Numbered from the stretch's first letter, positions 8,171 to 17,067 are shown. The stretch: DNA of 64,000 nucleotides from Chitinophaga japonensis (GCF_007830125.1 NZ_VLLG01000002.1:1059495-1123494), one strand, 5' to 3'. Notes: generated by a model not told the origin, from the sequence alone. Numbers and translations: made by a program.

Positions 8171-9220
8171 ATGAAGCAACTATTGATAGATTGCGAAAAA
8201 ATGAAGAATGCCAATACCGGCCTTTTTACTTATTGCAATGAACTGGGTAACGCCCTGTTGCAGCAGGTACATCCTGACGAGCAACTGAACTTTTACCTGC
8301 CTCCCAAGCTGGGGAAGCACTTCGGCAATAAGGTGGGCTACCTGTGGCAACGCAGCATGCACAAGCTGTACCTGCCGCACAGGCGTACATACGACATTTG
8401 GCACACCACCTACCAGCTCTCTGGTTACCGCAGCCTGCGGAAAGGCACCAAAAGGGTGCTCACTATTCATGACCTGAACTTCATGCATGAAGATAAAACC
8501 CCCGGCAAAAGAAAAATGTACCTGGCCCATGCGCAACGCAATGTAAACCGGGCAGACTACATCACCTTTATTTCAAAATTCGTGGGAGACGATGTGCTGC
8601 ATTACCTGGATGTAGGCAACAAACCCTGCAAAGTAGTATACAACGGCGCTACCGTGAAGGAGTTTCCCGGGTTTGACCAGCCCTGCTACCGGCCGCAGCG
8701 GCCCTTCCTGTTCACCATTGGCGTGGTAATGCCTAAAAAGAACTTCCATACCATCCCCTGCCTGCTGCAACATAATGATACAGAACTGATCATTGCCGGC
8801 ACGGCCAATAACGAGGCTTACAAACAGCGCATTATGGAAGAGGCTAAGCGCTACGGCGCTGCAGACCGGGTGAAGCTACTGGGCGCCATCAGCGAAGCAG
8901 ACAAATACTGGTACCTGAAAAACTGCCGGGCCTTTGTGTTCCCTTCTATCGCGGAAGGTTTCGGTATTCCGCCTATAGAGGCCATGCACTTCGGCAAGCC
9001 GGTGTTCCTGTCCGATAAGACCAGCCTGCCGGAAGTTGGCGGCTGCCTGGCCTATTACTTCCGCCATTTTGAGCCGGCCCATATGCAGCAGGTATTTGAG
9101 GAAGGCATGGCGCATTATGTGCAGCAGCAGCCGGCCGGCGCCATCATTACCCATGCCCGGCAGTTCAGTTGGGAACGCATGGCGGCCGATTACCTGGAGA
9201 TATACCGAAGCTTGTATTGA
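8171..9220 (+). CDS. Glycosyltransferase family 4 (GT-B fold)
   Basis: 349 residues from ATG 8171 (MKQLLIDCEKMKNANTG). An earlier in-frame ATG at 8099 lies inside the FkbM gene and is less likely. The donor-site motif of GT4 enzymes is clear: FPSIAEGFGIPPIEAMHFGK, followed by PVFLSDKTSLPEVGG. A retaining GT-B transferase using a nucleotide sugar, probably at the cytoplasmic membrane face in surface glycan assembly. The next ATG starts one base after the stop, so it is co-translated with the GT2 gene. Confidence 0.9.
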   Translation: MKQLLIDCEKMKNANTGLFTYCNELGNALLQQVHPDEQLNFYLPPKLGKHFGNKVGYLWQRSMHKLYLPHRRTYDIWHTTYQLSGYRSLRKGTKRVLTIHDLNFMHEDKTPGKRKMYLAHAQRNVNRADYITFISKFVGDDVLHYLDVGNKPCKVVYNGATVKEFPGFDQPCYRPQRPFLFTIGVVMPKKNFHTIPCLLQHNDTELIIAGTANNEAYKQRIMEEAKRYGAADRVKLLGAISEADKYWYLKNCRAFVFPSIAEGFGIPPIEAMHFGKPVFLSDKTSLPEVGGCLAYYFRHFEPAHMQQVFEEGMAHYVQQQPAGAIITHARQFSWERMAADYLEIYRSLY

Positions 9221-9221
9221 T

Positions 9222-9995
9222 ATGCATACACTTTCTGTAGTGATCATCACCAACAACGAGGAAAAGAACATCGGCCGCTGCCTGCAGTCCGCAGCGCCCG
9301 TTGCGGACGAGATCATCGTGGTGGACAGCGGCTCCACGGACAGCACGGAAAGCATCTGCCGCCAGTACCCGGGCCTGCGCTTTGTGTTCCAGCCCTGGCT
9401 GGGATACGGCCCGCAAAAGAACGCCGGCATACAACTGGCCATGCATGACTATATACTTTCCCTGGATGCGGACGAAGCGCTTTCCGAAACGCTGGCAGCG
9501 GCTATCCTGCAGGAAAAGCAACGGGGCTTCAAAGGCGCCTATGTGCTGCAAAGGCTCAATAATTTCTTCGGCAAATTTGCCAGGCATGGCCTGGAATACC
9601 CGGATAAAAAGGTGAGGATATTTAACCGGCAGGAAGTAAAATGGAACGACAGTCCTGTACATGAAGCACTGGAAGGCCTGCCTGCCGGCGACAGGACCAC
9701 CGTGCTGCCGGGCTACCTTTACCACTACAGCTACGATGATCTCAGCAGCTATCTCACCAAATTCAACAACTACACCAGCCTGGCGGCGGAAAGCCTGTAC
9801 CGGCGGGGCAAGCGGGCCAGCATTTTCAAGCTGGTGTTCAGTCCCTGGTTCACATTCATAAAAGGCTATTTTTTCAGGGCCGGCTTTTTGCAGGGGCGGC
9901 ACGGCTTCCTGCTGGCGGCGCTGGCCGCCTGTTATGTGCTGGTCAAATACGCCAAGCTGTGGCTATTGCAAAGGAAGGGGCGCACTACCCCCTGA
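9222..9995 (+). CDS. Glycosyltransferase family 2, WaaE/KdtX-like
   Basis: 257 residues. The start MHTLSVVIITNNEEKNIGRC is chosen because it gives the GT-A N-terminus; a longer frame extends back inside the GT4 gene. Motifs: VDSGSTDST nucleotide site, LSLDADE (DxD-type metal site), VRIFNRQEVKWNDSPVHE acceptor region and a C-terminal hydrophobic membrane anchor. The pattern fits lipopolysaccharide core glucosyltransferases of the WaaE type. Its last 11 bases overlap the convergent GT2 gene. Confidence 0.88.
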   Translation: MHTLSVVIITNNEEKNIGRCLQSAAPVADEIIVVDSGSTDSTESICRQYPGLRFVFQPWLGYGPQKNAGIQLAMHDYILSLDADEALSETLAAAILQEKQRGFKGAYVLQRLNNFFGKFARHGLEYPDKKVRIFNRQEVKWNDSPVHEALEGLPAGDRTTVLPGYLYHYSYDDLSSYLTKFNNYTSLAAESLYRRGKRASIFKLVFSPWFTFIKGYFFRAGFLQGRHGFLLAALAACYVLVKYAKLWLLQRKGRTTP

Positions 9996-10863
9996 TGATC
10001 CTGTAATTGCGATGGTCAAACAGGCGCTTCCCTGTTTTCTGCTCTATCCAGTACAAAAGGCCGTCCTTAAAGGAAAAATGCTTGCGGCTGATGTCATGCT
10101 CAAACTGCCAGTTCCTGGCGGCGATCCTGTCCTGCATCACGGCGGGGTGCGTACCCTGGAACAGGGCCAGTGAATCAATGCCGCTGTAATCAAACTCCCC
10201 GGCCACCAGCCGTTGTTGCAGCGCCTGTTCATTATTGCCGTGGTACAGGTGCTGGGAATTATTCTGCTTACGGGCCTGCAGGGCGGGGTCCTTTACCCAG
10301 CCATAGTGATAGATATCCGCCTGCACCGGTTTCACATGCAGCTTTTGTCCCTGCCGGCGGAAGCCCTGCGCATCGCGGTAGGAAGCGATCTGTTTGTTAT
10401 TGCGGATCACGCGGATCTCATGCCGGTACCAGGTGCGGGAATCCCCTACATAGTCGTAGCTGCCGTAAAAATGCACGTAGTTGAACAGCAGCCCCTCCAC
10501 CCGCGGATCATCCCTGTACTGCTGCATGGCGGCGCGGATCTTATCATAATCCTTTTCATGCACCACCTCATCGGCCTGTATGTAAAAGGCCCAGTCGGCA
10601 TCCGGGCTTACCGCGGCAAAGGCCTTGTCGGTTTCCACGGCCAGCACGCGCCCGCCTTCTTTCAGGGAATCGTCCCATATGGAGTGGATAATGCGGATTT
10701 TGGGAGAAGCGATAGACTGGATCAGCTCCAGCGTATGATCGTCGGAGTTACCTACGCTCACCACTACTTCATCGCATAAAGGAAGAATGGATGTGATGGC
10801 CGCTACTACCGGGTAATCATATTTTACGGCATTGCGTACAAAGGTAAATCCCGCTACTTTCAT
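9985..10863 (-). CDS. Glycosyltransferase family 2 (second, opposite strand)
   Basis: 292 residues from MKVAGFTFVRNAVKYDYP; a longer frame to 10962 adds a tail unlike the family. GT-A signs: CDEVVVSVGNSDD, YIQADEVVHEKD (DxD-like), and an Arg-rich RRQGQKLHV segment. Predicted cytoplasmic or membrane-associated transferase of unknown acceptor. It converges on the other GT2 gene with an 11-base overlap of the stop ends. Confidence 0.85.
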   Translation of the reverse strand: MKVAGFTFVRNAVKYDYPVVAAITSILPLCDEVVVSVGNSDDHTLELIQSIASPKIRIIHSIWDDSLKEGGRVLAVETDKAFAAVSPDADWAFYIQADEVVHEKDYDKIRAAMQQYRDDPRVEGLLFNYVHFYGSYDYVGDSRTWYRHEIRVIRNNKQIASYRDAQGFRRQGQKLHVKPVQADIYHYGWVKDPALQARKQNNSQHLYHGNNEQALQQRLVAGEFDYSGIDSLALFQGTHPAVMQDRIAARNWQFEHDISRKHFSFKDGLLYWIEQKTGKRLFDHRNYRIIRG

Positions 10864-10975
10864 CTGACATAAGATTTGCAGCACTGCAAGCTGCCGGGGC
10901 GAAGGTATAAAAAACCGCACGTAAACAGTAGGGAAGTCCTTATTTTGCAAGGAAATTGGCAACGCCCCCGGTTAT

Positions 10976-11884
10976 ATGTTACAAAAGCTGGCAGATACGG
11001 ATGATATAAAGGCGCTGGCCCGCCGCATTTCACTGGTGGAAAACGAAGCGCCCGGCTACGAGCAACTGCTGGAGCAGCTTCCCGGCGGCAGCACCACCCG
11101 CGTGGTGGGCATTACCGGCCCGCCGGGCGCCGGCAAAAGCACGCTGGTGAATACACTGATACAAACCCTGCTGGAGCAGCAAAAGCGGGTAGCTATTATC
11201 GCGGTAGACCCTTCATCCCCTTTTAACTTCGGCGCCCTGCTGGGCGACCGTATCCGGATGAGCCAGCATTTTAACAACACGCAGGTATTCATCCGCTCCA
11301 TGGCCAACCGCGGCGAGTTGGGCGGCTTAAGCCCCAAGATCATTGAAGTAAGCGATGTGATCCGGGCGGCGGGGTTCGACTACCTGTTCATAGAAACAGT
11401 AGGCGTGGGCCAGAGCGAAGTGGACATAGCCGGCATTGCAGATACCACTGTTGTAGTGCTGGTGCCGGAGGCCGGCGACGAGATACAGACCATGAAAGCG
11501 GGCCTGATGGAGATAGCTGATATCTTTGTGGTGAACAAAGCGGACCGCGACCATGCAGATGCGTTTGTTAAAAACCTGCGCCTGCTGTCTGCCGAAAGGC
11601 GGGGCAGCGGCCACTGGCAGATACCGGTGCTGAAGACGGTGGCCACGCGCAATGAAGGCATAACACCGCTGATACAGGCCATTGAAAAGCATCAGCAGGA
11701 AACAGACCATTCCGGCAGGCATGCGGCACTGCTCACGGAAAAAGCCTGGCAACTGATACAGCACCGGCGCATGAAAGACCTGGACAAGAAACAGTTACAG
11801 CAGCAGGTGCTGCAGCAGTTGCAGGCAGGCACTTTTAATTTATACAGACTGGTGGGGGAGTATGAAGGAGGAAGTAAGAAGTAA
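10976..11884 (+). CDS. meaB: Methylmalonyl-CoA mutase-associated GTPase MeaB
   Basis: 302-residue G3E GTPase of the MeaB/ArgK family. Walker A GITGPPGAGKSTLVN near residue 45, VDPSSPFNFGALLGDRIRM switch region, ETVGVGQSEVD, and NKADRDHAD base-recognition motif. MeaB loads and protects the adenosylcobalamin of methylmalonyl-CoA mutase. The mutase genes are not in this window, which is not unusual. The C-terminal dimerisation arm is present. It is followed by a purine-rich tract (11875-11902) and an SMR gene on the same strand. Confidence 0.92.
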   Translation: MLQKLADTDDIKALARRISLVENEAPGYEQLLEQLPGGSTTRVVGITGPPGAGKSTLVNTLIQTLLEQQKRVAIIAVDPSSPFNFGALLGDRIRMSQHFNNTQVFIRSMANRGELGGLSPKIIEVSDVIRAAGFDYLFIETVGVGQSEVDIAGIADTTVVVLVPEAGDEIQTMKAGLMEIADIFVVNKADRDHADAFVKNLRLLSAERRGSGHWQIPVLKTVATRNEGITPLIQAIEKHQQETDHSGRHAALLTEKAWQLIQHRRMKDLDKKQLQQQVLQQLQAGTFNLYRLVGEYEGGSKK

Positions 11885-11902
11885 GAGGTAGGAGGTAGGA
11901 GA
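11875..11902 (+). repeat. Low-complexity GAAGTAAGAGGTAGGAGG tract
   Basis: A purine-rich run built from repeated AAGTAAG and AGGTAGG words overlapping the end of meaB. The same words, on either strand, recur at 16228-16246, 27757-27800 and 30880-30970. Confidence 0.5.
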
Positions 11903-11919
11903 TTTTTAAACCTTAGATT

Positions 11920-12240
11920 ATGGCTTGGTTATTTCTTATTATTGGCGGCCTGTTTGAGATCGGCTTTACCATTTCACTGAAATACTCGGAAAATTTTTCA
12001 AAGCTGTGGCCGTCCGTCAGTTTTGCTATCTGTATCTCGCTCAGTTTTTTCTTCCTGAATAAAGCGATCAGCAACGGCATTCCTATAGGTACCGCTTATG
12101 CCGTATGGACCGGCATCGGGGCGGCCGGCACGGCCATTGCCGGTATGCTGCTGTTCCATGAGCCGGCGGCATTCTGGCGCCTGTTCTTCCTCGTTATGCT
12201 GATAGGCTCCATTGTGGGGCTGAAGTTCGTTTCTGCATAG
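11920..12240 (+). CDS. Small multidrug resistance (SMR) transporter, SugE/Gdx-like
   Basis: 106 residues, four transmembrane helices, normal for SMR proteins. The essential membrane glutamate is at residue 13 (GGLFEIGFTISLK). The motif GTAYAVWTGIGAAGTA in helix 3 fits the SugE/Gdx branch, whose known members export guanidinium or quaternary cations as antiparallel dimers. I see no guanidine riboswitch in the short gap upstream. It ends 8 bases from the convergent ClC gene. Confidence 0.88.
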   Translation: MAWLFLIIGGLFEIGFTISLKYSENFSKLWPSVSFAICISLSFFFLNKAISNGIPIGTAYAVWTGIGAAGTAIAGMLLFHEPAAFWRLFFLVMLIGSIVGLKFVSA

Positions 12241-12248
12241 AACGCCGG

Positions 12249-14126
12249 TTATTTCAACATCCCGTTCCGGATCAGCATTTTCATTACCTGGCGCTTGATG
12301 GAAATATTACGGCTGCTGGTATCTTCCGCTTCCCGGGCCTGCCGGTAGGCGGCAAACACCGCCCGGTAGTCAACAAGCCCCAGTAAGGCGCTATCCTGCT
12401 GCGAAGCCACCACGGGCAGAATGTCCTGCTGGTGACGGGCCATCAGGTTGACTGCTGCGCGCAGGGAGCTGTTCTCCTGAACAGTGGCCATATTGGTGTG
12501 CATAATGTAGGTAACGCTGGCATGCTCAGGTATGCTCAGGTCCAGCACATCCGCCGTCCGGACAATACCCGCCAGTTGCTGGTGGGCATCCACCACGGGA
12601 TAGGCCAGCTCGCAGGGTCCCAGTTTATTTTCGTATAGCCAGTTACGTAATTCCTTGATAGTGTTTTCCTGGCTCACCATTACCAGGTGCTGCATCATGG
12701 CTTCCTTTACCAGGATGGCTTCCAGCAGGTCCGGCTGATAGGTGTGCGGCGTAAGGATGCCCCGGCGCGCTATCTTTTCCGTCATGATGGTATTGCGCAT
12801 CAGGAAGTAGGAAACAAAACAGGCCGCTGCACAGGCGCCGATGAGCGGCAGCAGGGTGTCCGCATTGCGGGTGGTTTCCAGTGCAAATATGATGGAGGTA
12901 AGCAAAGCCCTGGTAGCCCCGGCAAACATGGCCGCCATGCCGATAAGGGCGGCAATGGAAAAGCTGATCTGCACCTGCGGAAAGGCAGCCTGCACTATCA
13001 GCGCCGTAAACACGCCAAAGGCGCCGCCCATGGTCAGCAGGGGCGCCAGCGTACCGCCGGAGGTGCCGCTGCCCAGGGAAAAGGCCCAGGAAATAAATTT
13101 CAGCACGCCCAGCACAAATAACATCTGCAGGGTCACTTTTCCCATCAGCAGGTTATGGATGTTCTCATAGCCCACGCCCAGCGTTTCCGGGGCAAAATAA
13201 CCTACCACGCCAACTACGAGACCGCCAATGGCCGGCCACCACATCCAGTGCAGGGGCAGCTTTTCAAAGCCGTCCTCGATGGCGTATACCGCTTTGGTAA
13301 TGAGCACCGCCAGCAGGCCCATTACAACGCCGATGGCAGAATAGGCCAGCAGCGCCGCATTGCCCGGCGCCTCCACATCCGGCATGGGAAACACCGGCGC
13401 GCCGCCCCAGTAGAGGTAGTGAAATGCCGCGCCGGTAATACAGCCCAGGACAACGGGGATGATACTGCGCGGAGAGAACTCGAACAACAGCAGCTCAATG
13501 GCCAGTATCAACGCGGCCAGGGGGGTGCCGAATATGCAGGACATACCGGCGGCGGCGCCGGCCGCCAGCAGTATCTTCCGCTCTCCCGCCGTGACGCGCA
13601 GCACCTGGCCGATGAAAGAGCCCCAGGCCCCGCCCGTAGCGATAATAGGTCCTTCTGATCCGAAAGGCCCGCCCGTACCGATAGAAATGGCGGCCGACAA
13701 AGGCTTCAGGAAGGTGATGATGGGCTTGATCCGGCTCTTGTTGGTCAGCACCTGCTCCATGGCTTCCGGGATGCCATGTCCGCGGATAGCCGCGGCGCCA
13801 TACCGGGCCATAAGGCCCACTACTACCGCACCCGCTACCGGCACCAGCACTACCCAGCCACCCAGCCGGTGATGCAACGGGGAGGCTTCTTCCACGGAAA
13901 AGCTGCCATGAAAGGAAACATTGGTGATCAGGTTGATGAGCAGCAGCAAAACCTTGGCGATCAGGCTGATGATCGCTGCGTTCACAACCGTTAATACAGA
14001 CAGGTAGAGCACCCTGCCGGGATTGATGCCGGCGGGCGCTGCGGTCTGGTTGTCTGCCAATGCCGGGTCCATGGAAGGGGATACGGGTATGCTGCCCCTG
14101 GTCAGCGTAGAAAAAATATGCTTCAT
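12249..14126 (-). CDS. ClC-type chloride channel/transporter with C-terminal CBS pair
   Basis: 625 residues from MKHIFSTLTRGS (14126); an upstream ATG at 14186 adds an atypical stretch. Selectivity segments are present in order: GHGIPE (usual GSGIP), GSEGPII with the gating glutamate, and GTSGGTLAP (usual GxFxP, here Leu-Ala). A glutamate in LAIELLLFEF is placed like the proton glutamate of antiporters, so H+/Cl- exchange is possible. The last 140 residues hold two CBS domains (KEAMMQHLVMVSQENTIKE; VTYIMHTNMATVQENS), which typically bind adenine nucleotides. Confidence 0.9.
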   Translation of the reverse strand: MKHIFSTLTRGSIPVSPSMDPALADNQTAAPAGINPGRVLYLSVLTVVNAAIISLIAKVLLLLINLITNVSFHGSFSVEEASPLHHRLGGWVVLVPVAGAVVVGLMARYGAAAIRGHGIPEAMEQVLTNKSRIKPIITFLKPLSAAISIGTGGPFGSEGPIIATGGAWGSFIGQVLRVTAGERKILLAAGAAAGMSCIFGTPLAALILAIELLLFEFSPRSIIPVVLGCITGAAFHYLYWGGAPVFPMPDVEAPGNAALLAYSAIGVVMGLLAVLITKAVYAIEDGFEKLPLHWMWWPAIGGLVVGVVGYFAPETLGVGYENIHNLLMGKVTLQMLFVLGVLKFISWAFSLGSGTSGGTLAPLLTMGGAFGVFTALIVQAAFPQVQISFSIAALIGMAAMFAGATRALLTSIIFALETTRNADTLLPLIGACAAACFVSYFLMRNTIMTEKIARRGILTPHTYQPDLLEAILVKEAMMQHLVMVSQENTIKELRNWLYENKLGPCELAYPVVDAHQQLAGIVRTADVLDLSIPEHASVTYIMHTNMATVQENSSLRAAVNLMARHQQDILPVVASQQDSALLGLVDYRAVFAAYRQAREAEDTSSRNISIKRQVMKMLIRNGMLK

Positions 14127-14437
14127 GTGCGGGTGATCTTCAATGTGCAGGGGGCAAAAATACAATCGAAAACAAATAGATGCCAATGTTTTTTTATATA
14201 TAACATGTTTTCTTCATGTAGGCAGATGGCTTCTACATAACGACATATGGCGAATTTTTAACGACAAATTGAGTTAACAGCTCGTTAACAAGAAATAATT
14301 GCTAAAATGGACAATCCTGAAGTTACGTGATATTACTAGTTGCAATTAAGCAGGTTTTACATACTAATTTGCTGATATATAGGGAAAACAGGGCAGTGAA
14401 TGAATTGTTAAAAATTTTTTTAGTTAGGAACCCTTAT

Positions 14438-14445
14438 TATATTTG
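14438..14445 (+). promoter_or_regulatory. -7 element of the protoglobin gene
   Basis: TATATTTG is a perfect TAnnTTTG 43 bases before the chosen ATG. No clear -33 TTG at the expected distance. The surrounding 14187-14437 is AT-rich without other features I can name. Confidence 0.5.
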
Positions 14446-14488
14446 TAAGGTACAGATTTGTGTTGCTACTCCAATTAAATATATATTT

Positions 14489-15070
14489 ATGATAAATGGC
14501 AAGCGTTATGAAAGTACGTCGGCCGGTATGACCTCATCAACTTTAAGTTTACGTGACCTCGTTTTACTCAAGCGCATGTTGCTGTTTACCCGGGAAGATG
14601 AACGTTACCTGCAGATGGCTGGCGAGATACTTTCAGATCAGGCAGAAGCGATCCTGGATATTTGGTATGATCACATGGTTGCCAACGATTACCTGGCACA
14701 TTATTTTGCCAGAGACGGGCAACCGGACGCGGATTATCTGAATACCCTGCGCCCCCGGTTTGGCAACTGGATCAGACAGCTCTGCCAGCGACCCTATAAC
14801 ACCCAGTGGTCGCAGTACGAACAGGCTATTGCGCAAAGATACCAGCAACAGTCGCTGCCCACTGCGGAAATGGCGGATGTGCCGGTTGTATTCCTGCGTT
14901 ACCTGGTTACTTTCATTTACCCCGTTACCAATGCTATCCGGCCCTTTCTCGCCAAGGACGGTCACCGGCCGGAAGAAGTGGAAAAAATGCATCAAGCCTG
15001 GTTTAAAGCCGTTAGCCTGAGCGTAATACTATGGACCTACCCGGACCCCGCAGCACAGGAGATCTGTTGA
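14489..15070 (+). CDS. Protoglobin-domain heme protein
   Basis: 193 residues from MINGKRYES; the frame stays open to 14327, but the promoter at 14438 favours this start. The body matches the protoglobin family (ILDIWYDHMVANDYLAHYF; RFGNWIRQLCQRPYNTQWSQYE; VPVVFLRYLVTFIYPV). Protoglobins bind O2, CO or NO at a b-type heme. No output domain is attached, so this may be a stand-alone gas binder or sensor. It is followed by DUF2024 and a MarR regulator with a cysteine cluster, all on the plus strand. Confidence 0.8.
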   Translation: MINGKRYESTSAGMTSSTLSLRDLVLLKRMLLFTREDERYLQMAGEILSDQAEAILDIWYDHMVANDYLAHYFARDGQPDADYLNTLRPRFGNWIRQLCQRPYNTQWSQYEQAIAQRYQQQSLPTAEMADVPVVFLRYLVTFIYPVTNAIRPFLAKDGHRPEEVEKMHQAWFKAVSLSVILWTYPDPAAQEIC

Positions 15071-15122
15071 TCTGAACCACCGATATACACCCTTGTACCA
15101 TACCCTGATAAACTAACCCGAT

Positions 15123-15383
15123 ATGGAAGTTGCTGTTTTTGATACCTATGTAAAAAAGAAGAACGGAGGCTACATGCATTTTGACATCATCGTTGCTGCC
15201 GACACCCATTATGAGCACGTATTGACCTTCGGCAAAGCTTATTTACAAACCAAAGTACAGGCCACCCCATATATATCCGCCCGGGAATGCCGTTTCTGTC
15301 ACCTGGAAGAGGTAGTGCCTACCTGGGAAAAAACCATTGCACAACAGGGCTACTACATTCACGAAATTGAGGGCTGCCATTAA
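15123..15383 (+). CDS. DUF2024 family protein
   Basis: 86 residues, full length for the family. It begins MEVAVFDTYVKKKNGGYMHFDIIV and contains ECRFCHLEEVVPTWEKTI, both typical of DUF2024. The Cys-x2-Cys-His could bind a metal, but I know of no assigned activity. Small, soluble and probably cytoplasmic. It starts 52 bases after the protoglobin stop and may share its transcript. Confidence 0.85.
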   Translation: MEVAVFDTYVKKKNGGYMHFDIIVAADTHYEHVLTFGKAYLQTKVQATPYISARECRFCHLEEVVPTWEKTIAQQGYYIHEIEGCH

Positions 15384-15549
15384 CATTGGAGTTCTAGTAG
15401 CCTCAAGTTTTTGTCCGCATATAACCTGTTTCGCAGGCTTATGTTTTTCCAATACCCCGATGCATCCTCTTTATCCACCCGGTGGCATGAAAATCCGTGG
15501 AGGTTTCGTATATTAGCCGGTTACAAAAAAAGAGCAGGAAAACAGTACC

Positions 15550-16167
15550 ATGGGGAAAGTTGCCATATTCAACCCCGTACAGCAGGCAGGTAATGTGTCC
15601 AGTAAAGTGGTAGCCGCATTGGAGCGGCTGTCAGAAGCTTTTCGCGTGCTGCTCTGGAATGAGGGCAAACAACATGGCCTGAGCCCCATACAGGTACAGT
15701 TGCTCATTTTTTTACTACACTACCCGCCCGCTAAAAGGACCATTACATTCCTGGCCTCCTATTTTAATATGACCAAGGCTACCATCAGCGATGCCATTAA
15801 ATCACTGGAGAGCAAGCAGTTACTGGTCCGGAAGGCTATGAGCGGCGATTCCCGCAGTCATACCCTGCACCTGGTAAAAGAAGGAAAAACACTGGCCCGG
15901 AAAATAGAAAAGTTTGCCGACCCTATACGGGAATCCGTCACCTTGCTGCCAGGAGGCAAACAGGAGGAACTGCTGGAATGCCTGCTGTCCCTCATCTACC
16001 ACCTGAACCAGCAGTTAGTGATCACCCCGCAGACCATGTGCCTCAACTGCCGCTTCTATACCCAAAAGGACGGCGGCCACTATTGCAACCTCGTAAAAGC
16101 GGCCCTGCAATCCGGCGATTTGCGGGTGGACTGCCCGGAATTCCAGTTACCAACTAATAATGAATAA
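15550..16167 (+). CDS. MarR-family regulator with a C-terminal four-cysteine cluster
   Basis: 205 residues. A winged helix occupies about 35-130 (GLSPIQVQLLIFLLHY; MTKATISDAIKSLESKQLL recognition helix; wing SGDSRSHTLHL). After a dimer helix there is an added tail (about 160-198) with CLNC, HYC and DCPEF, spaced C-x2-C-x11-C-x15-C, plausible for an iron-sulfur cluster or zinc. Ordinary MarR proteins of about 145 residues lack this. It probably senses redox, oxygen or NO. A 166-base gap upstream shows no clear TAnnTTTG. Confidence 0.85.
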   Translation: MGKVAIFNPVQQAGNVSSKVVAALERLSEAFRVLLWNEGKQHGLSPIQVQLLIFLLHYPPAKRTITFLASYFNMTKATISDAIKSLESKQLLVRKAMSGDSRSHTLHLVKEGKTLARKIEKFADPIRESVTLLPGGKQEELLECLLSLIYHLNQQLVITPQTMCLNCRFYTQKDGGHYCNLVKAALQSGDLRVDCPEFQLPTNNE

Positions 16168-16246
16168 TGAATAGTTAATACTAAGGAGGCGGTGTTCGCA
16201 CGAGGTATTGATGGGCTACAATCCTGCTTCTTACTTCTTACCTCAT
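16153..16246. repeat. Low-complexity word tract at a convergent junction
   Basis: ATAATGAATAATGAATAG words at the end of the MarR gene, then a unique 50-base centre, then CTTCTTACTTCTTACCTC. The two flanks use different word sets and do not pair with each other. Confidence 0.4.
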
Positions 16247-16449
16247 TGTTCCCTGTTGCTGCGCCACCAGCGGAAGCCCAGTATGCCAATGATCAGCAGG
16301 GGGGTGAGCGCCAGGTAGAGGATACCGCTGTTCAGCCCTTTGGCGGGGCCTTCGCCCAGTTGCTGGGCGGTTTTGGTGCACAGGGAGCATTGTGCCATTG
16401 CCTGCACGCTGCATAATAATATCATCAACAAAGGCCCGATCTTCTTCAT
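16243..16449 (-). CDS. Small membrane protein of the cytochrome oxidase cluster
   Basis: 68 residues: signal peptide (about 1-19, ending QAMA), then QCSLCTKTAQQLGEG with a Cys-x2-Cys, one transmembrane helix (SGILYLALTPLLIIGILGF) and a short basic end. It is the last gene of the respiratory cluster, 32 bases after DUF420. The CSLC pair on the outer side suggests a copper- or heme-handling or assembly role, but that is inference from place only. The overlapping frame on the same strand (16238-16456) is not coding-like. Confidence 0.7.
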   Translation of the reverse strand: MKKIGPLLMILLCSVQAMAQCSLCTKTAQQLGEGPAKGLNSGILYLALTPLLIIGILGFRWWRSNREQ

Positions 16450-16481
16450 ACAGCAAAATTACAGAAATTAACGGAAGCCCC

Positions 16482-17051
16482 TTAATAGTAGGGAGATATC
16501 ATTACATACACGACCACACCGGTAATGGCCACATAGAACCAGATAGGCCAGGTGATGCGGGCTATTTTCCGGTGCCGCGCAAAATCAGACTGCAGGCCCC
16601 GGAGCAGGGTAAAGAGCACCAGCGGCACTATCACCACCGCCAGCACAATATGAGTAAGCAGGATAAAATAATACACGTACCGGCTGCCGCCTACCATGGC
16701 TTTCTCGGCCGCATCCACCAACCCGTCGTGGTTGGCGTCGCCAAAGCGGGTGGACTCGGTAAAGAAATGATAGGTAACATAAGACACCAGGAAGAGGGCG
16801 CTCAGCACCACGGCGGTTAAGTTGGTCACTTTATGCGCCTGTACATGCCCGTTCTTGATGAAATACAGGCTGGCCAGCAACAGCACAGCCGTAGCCGAAT
16901 TCAGGATGGCATGGAACAGCGGCAGTATCTGTACGTTGAAGCCTGCTTCCATCTCCGGCCGGGGCAGGTAAAACAGTATCGCCACCACCACCGGTATCAC
17001 GATGGATACGATGGCAATAGGCAGGTTAAGGTTCTTGTTCTTGATACTCAT
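16482..17051 (-). CDS. DUF420 family membrane protein
   Basis: 189 residues from MSIKNKNLNLPIA (17051); the frame is open further upstream inside the SCO gene. Five membrane segments with conserved histidines (FHAILNSATA; THIVLAVVIVP; RHRKIARITWPIWFYVA). DUF420 proteins sit beside heme-copper oxidases and are thought to help their assembly. A loop holds DANHDGLVDAAE, which fits the 12-residue EF-hand calcium pattern. It follows the SCO gene by 16 bases. Confidence 0.88.
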   Translation of the reverse strand: MSIKNKNLNLPIAIVSIVIPVVVAILFYLPRPEMEAGFNVQILPLFHAILNSATAVLLLASLYFIKNGHVQAHKVTNLTAVVLSALFLVSYVTYHFFTESTRFGDANHDGLVDAAEKAMVGGSRYVYYFILLTHIVLAVVIVPLVLFTLLRGLQSDFARHRKIARITWPIWFYVAITGVVVYVMISPYY

Positions 17052-17067
17052 AGTATTCCCTTTGCTT

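Noticed and set aside
9036..9221. N-terminal extension of the GT2 gene inside the GT4 gene
   Set aside because: The GT-A fold starts at MHTLSVVIITNNEE (9222), one base after the GT4 stop; the extension is out-of-frame GT4 sequence.
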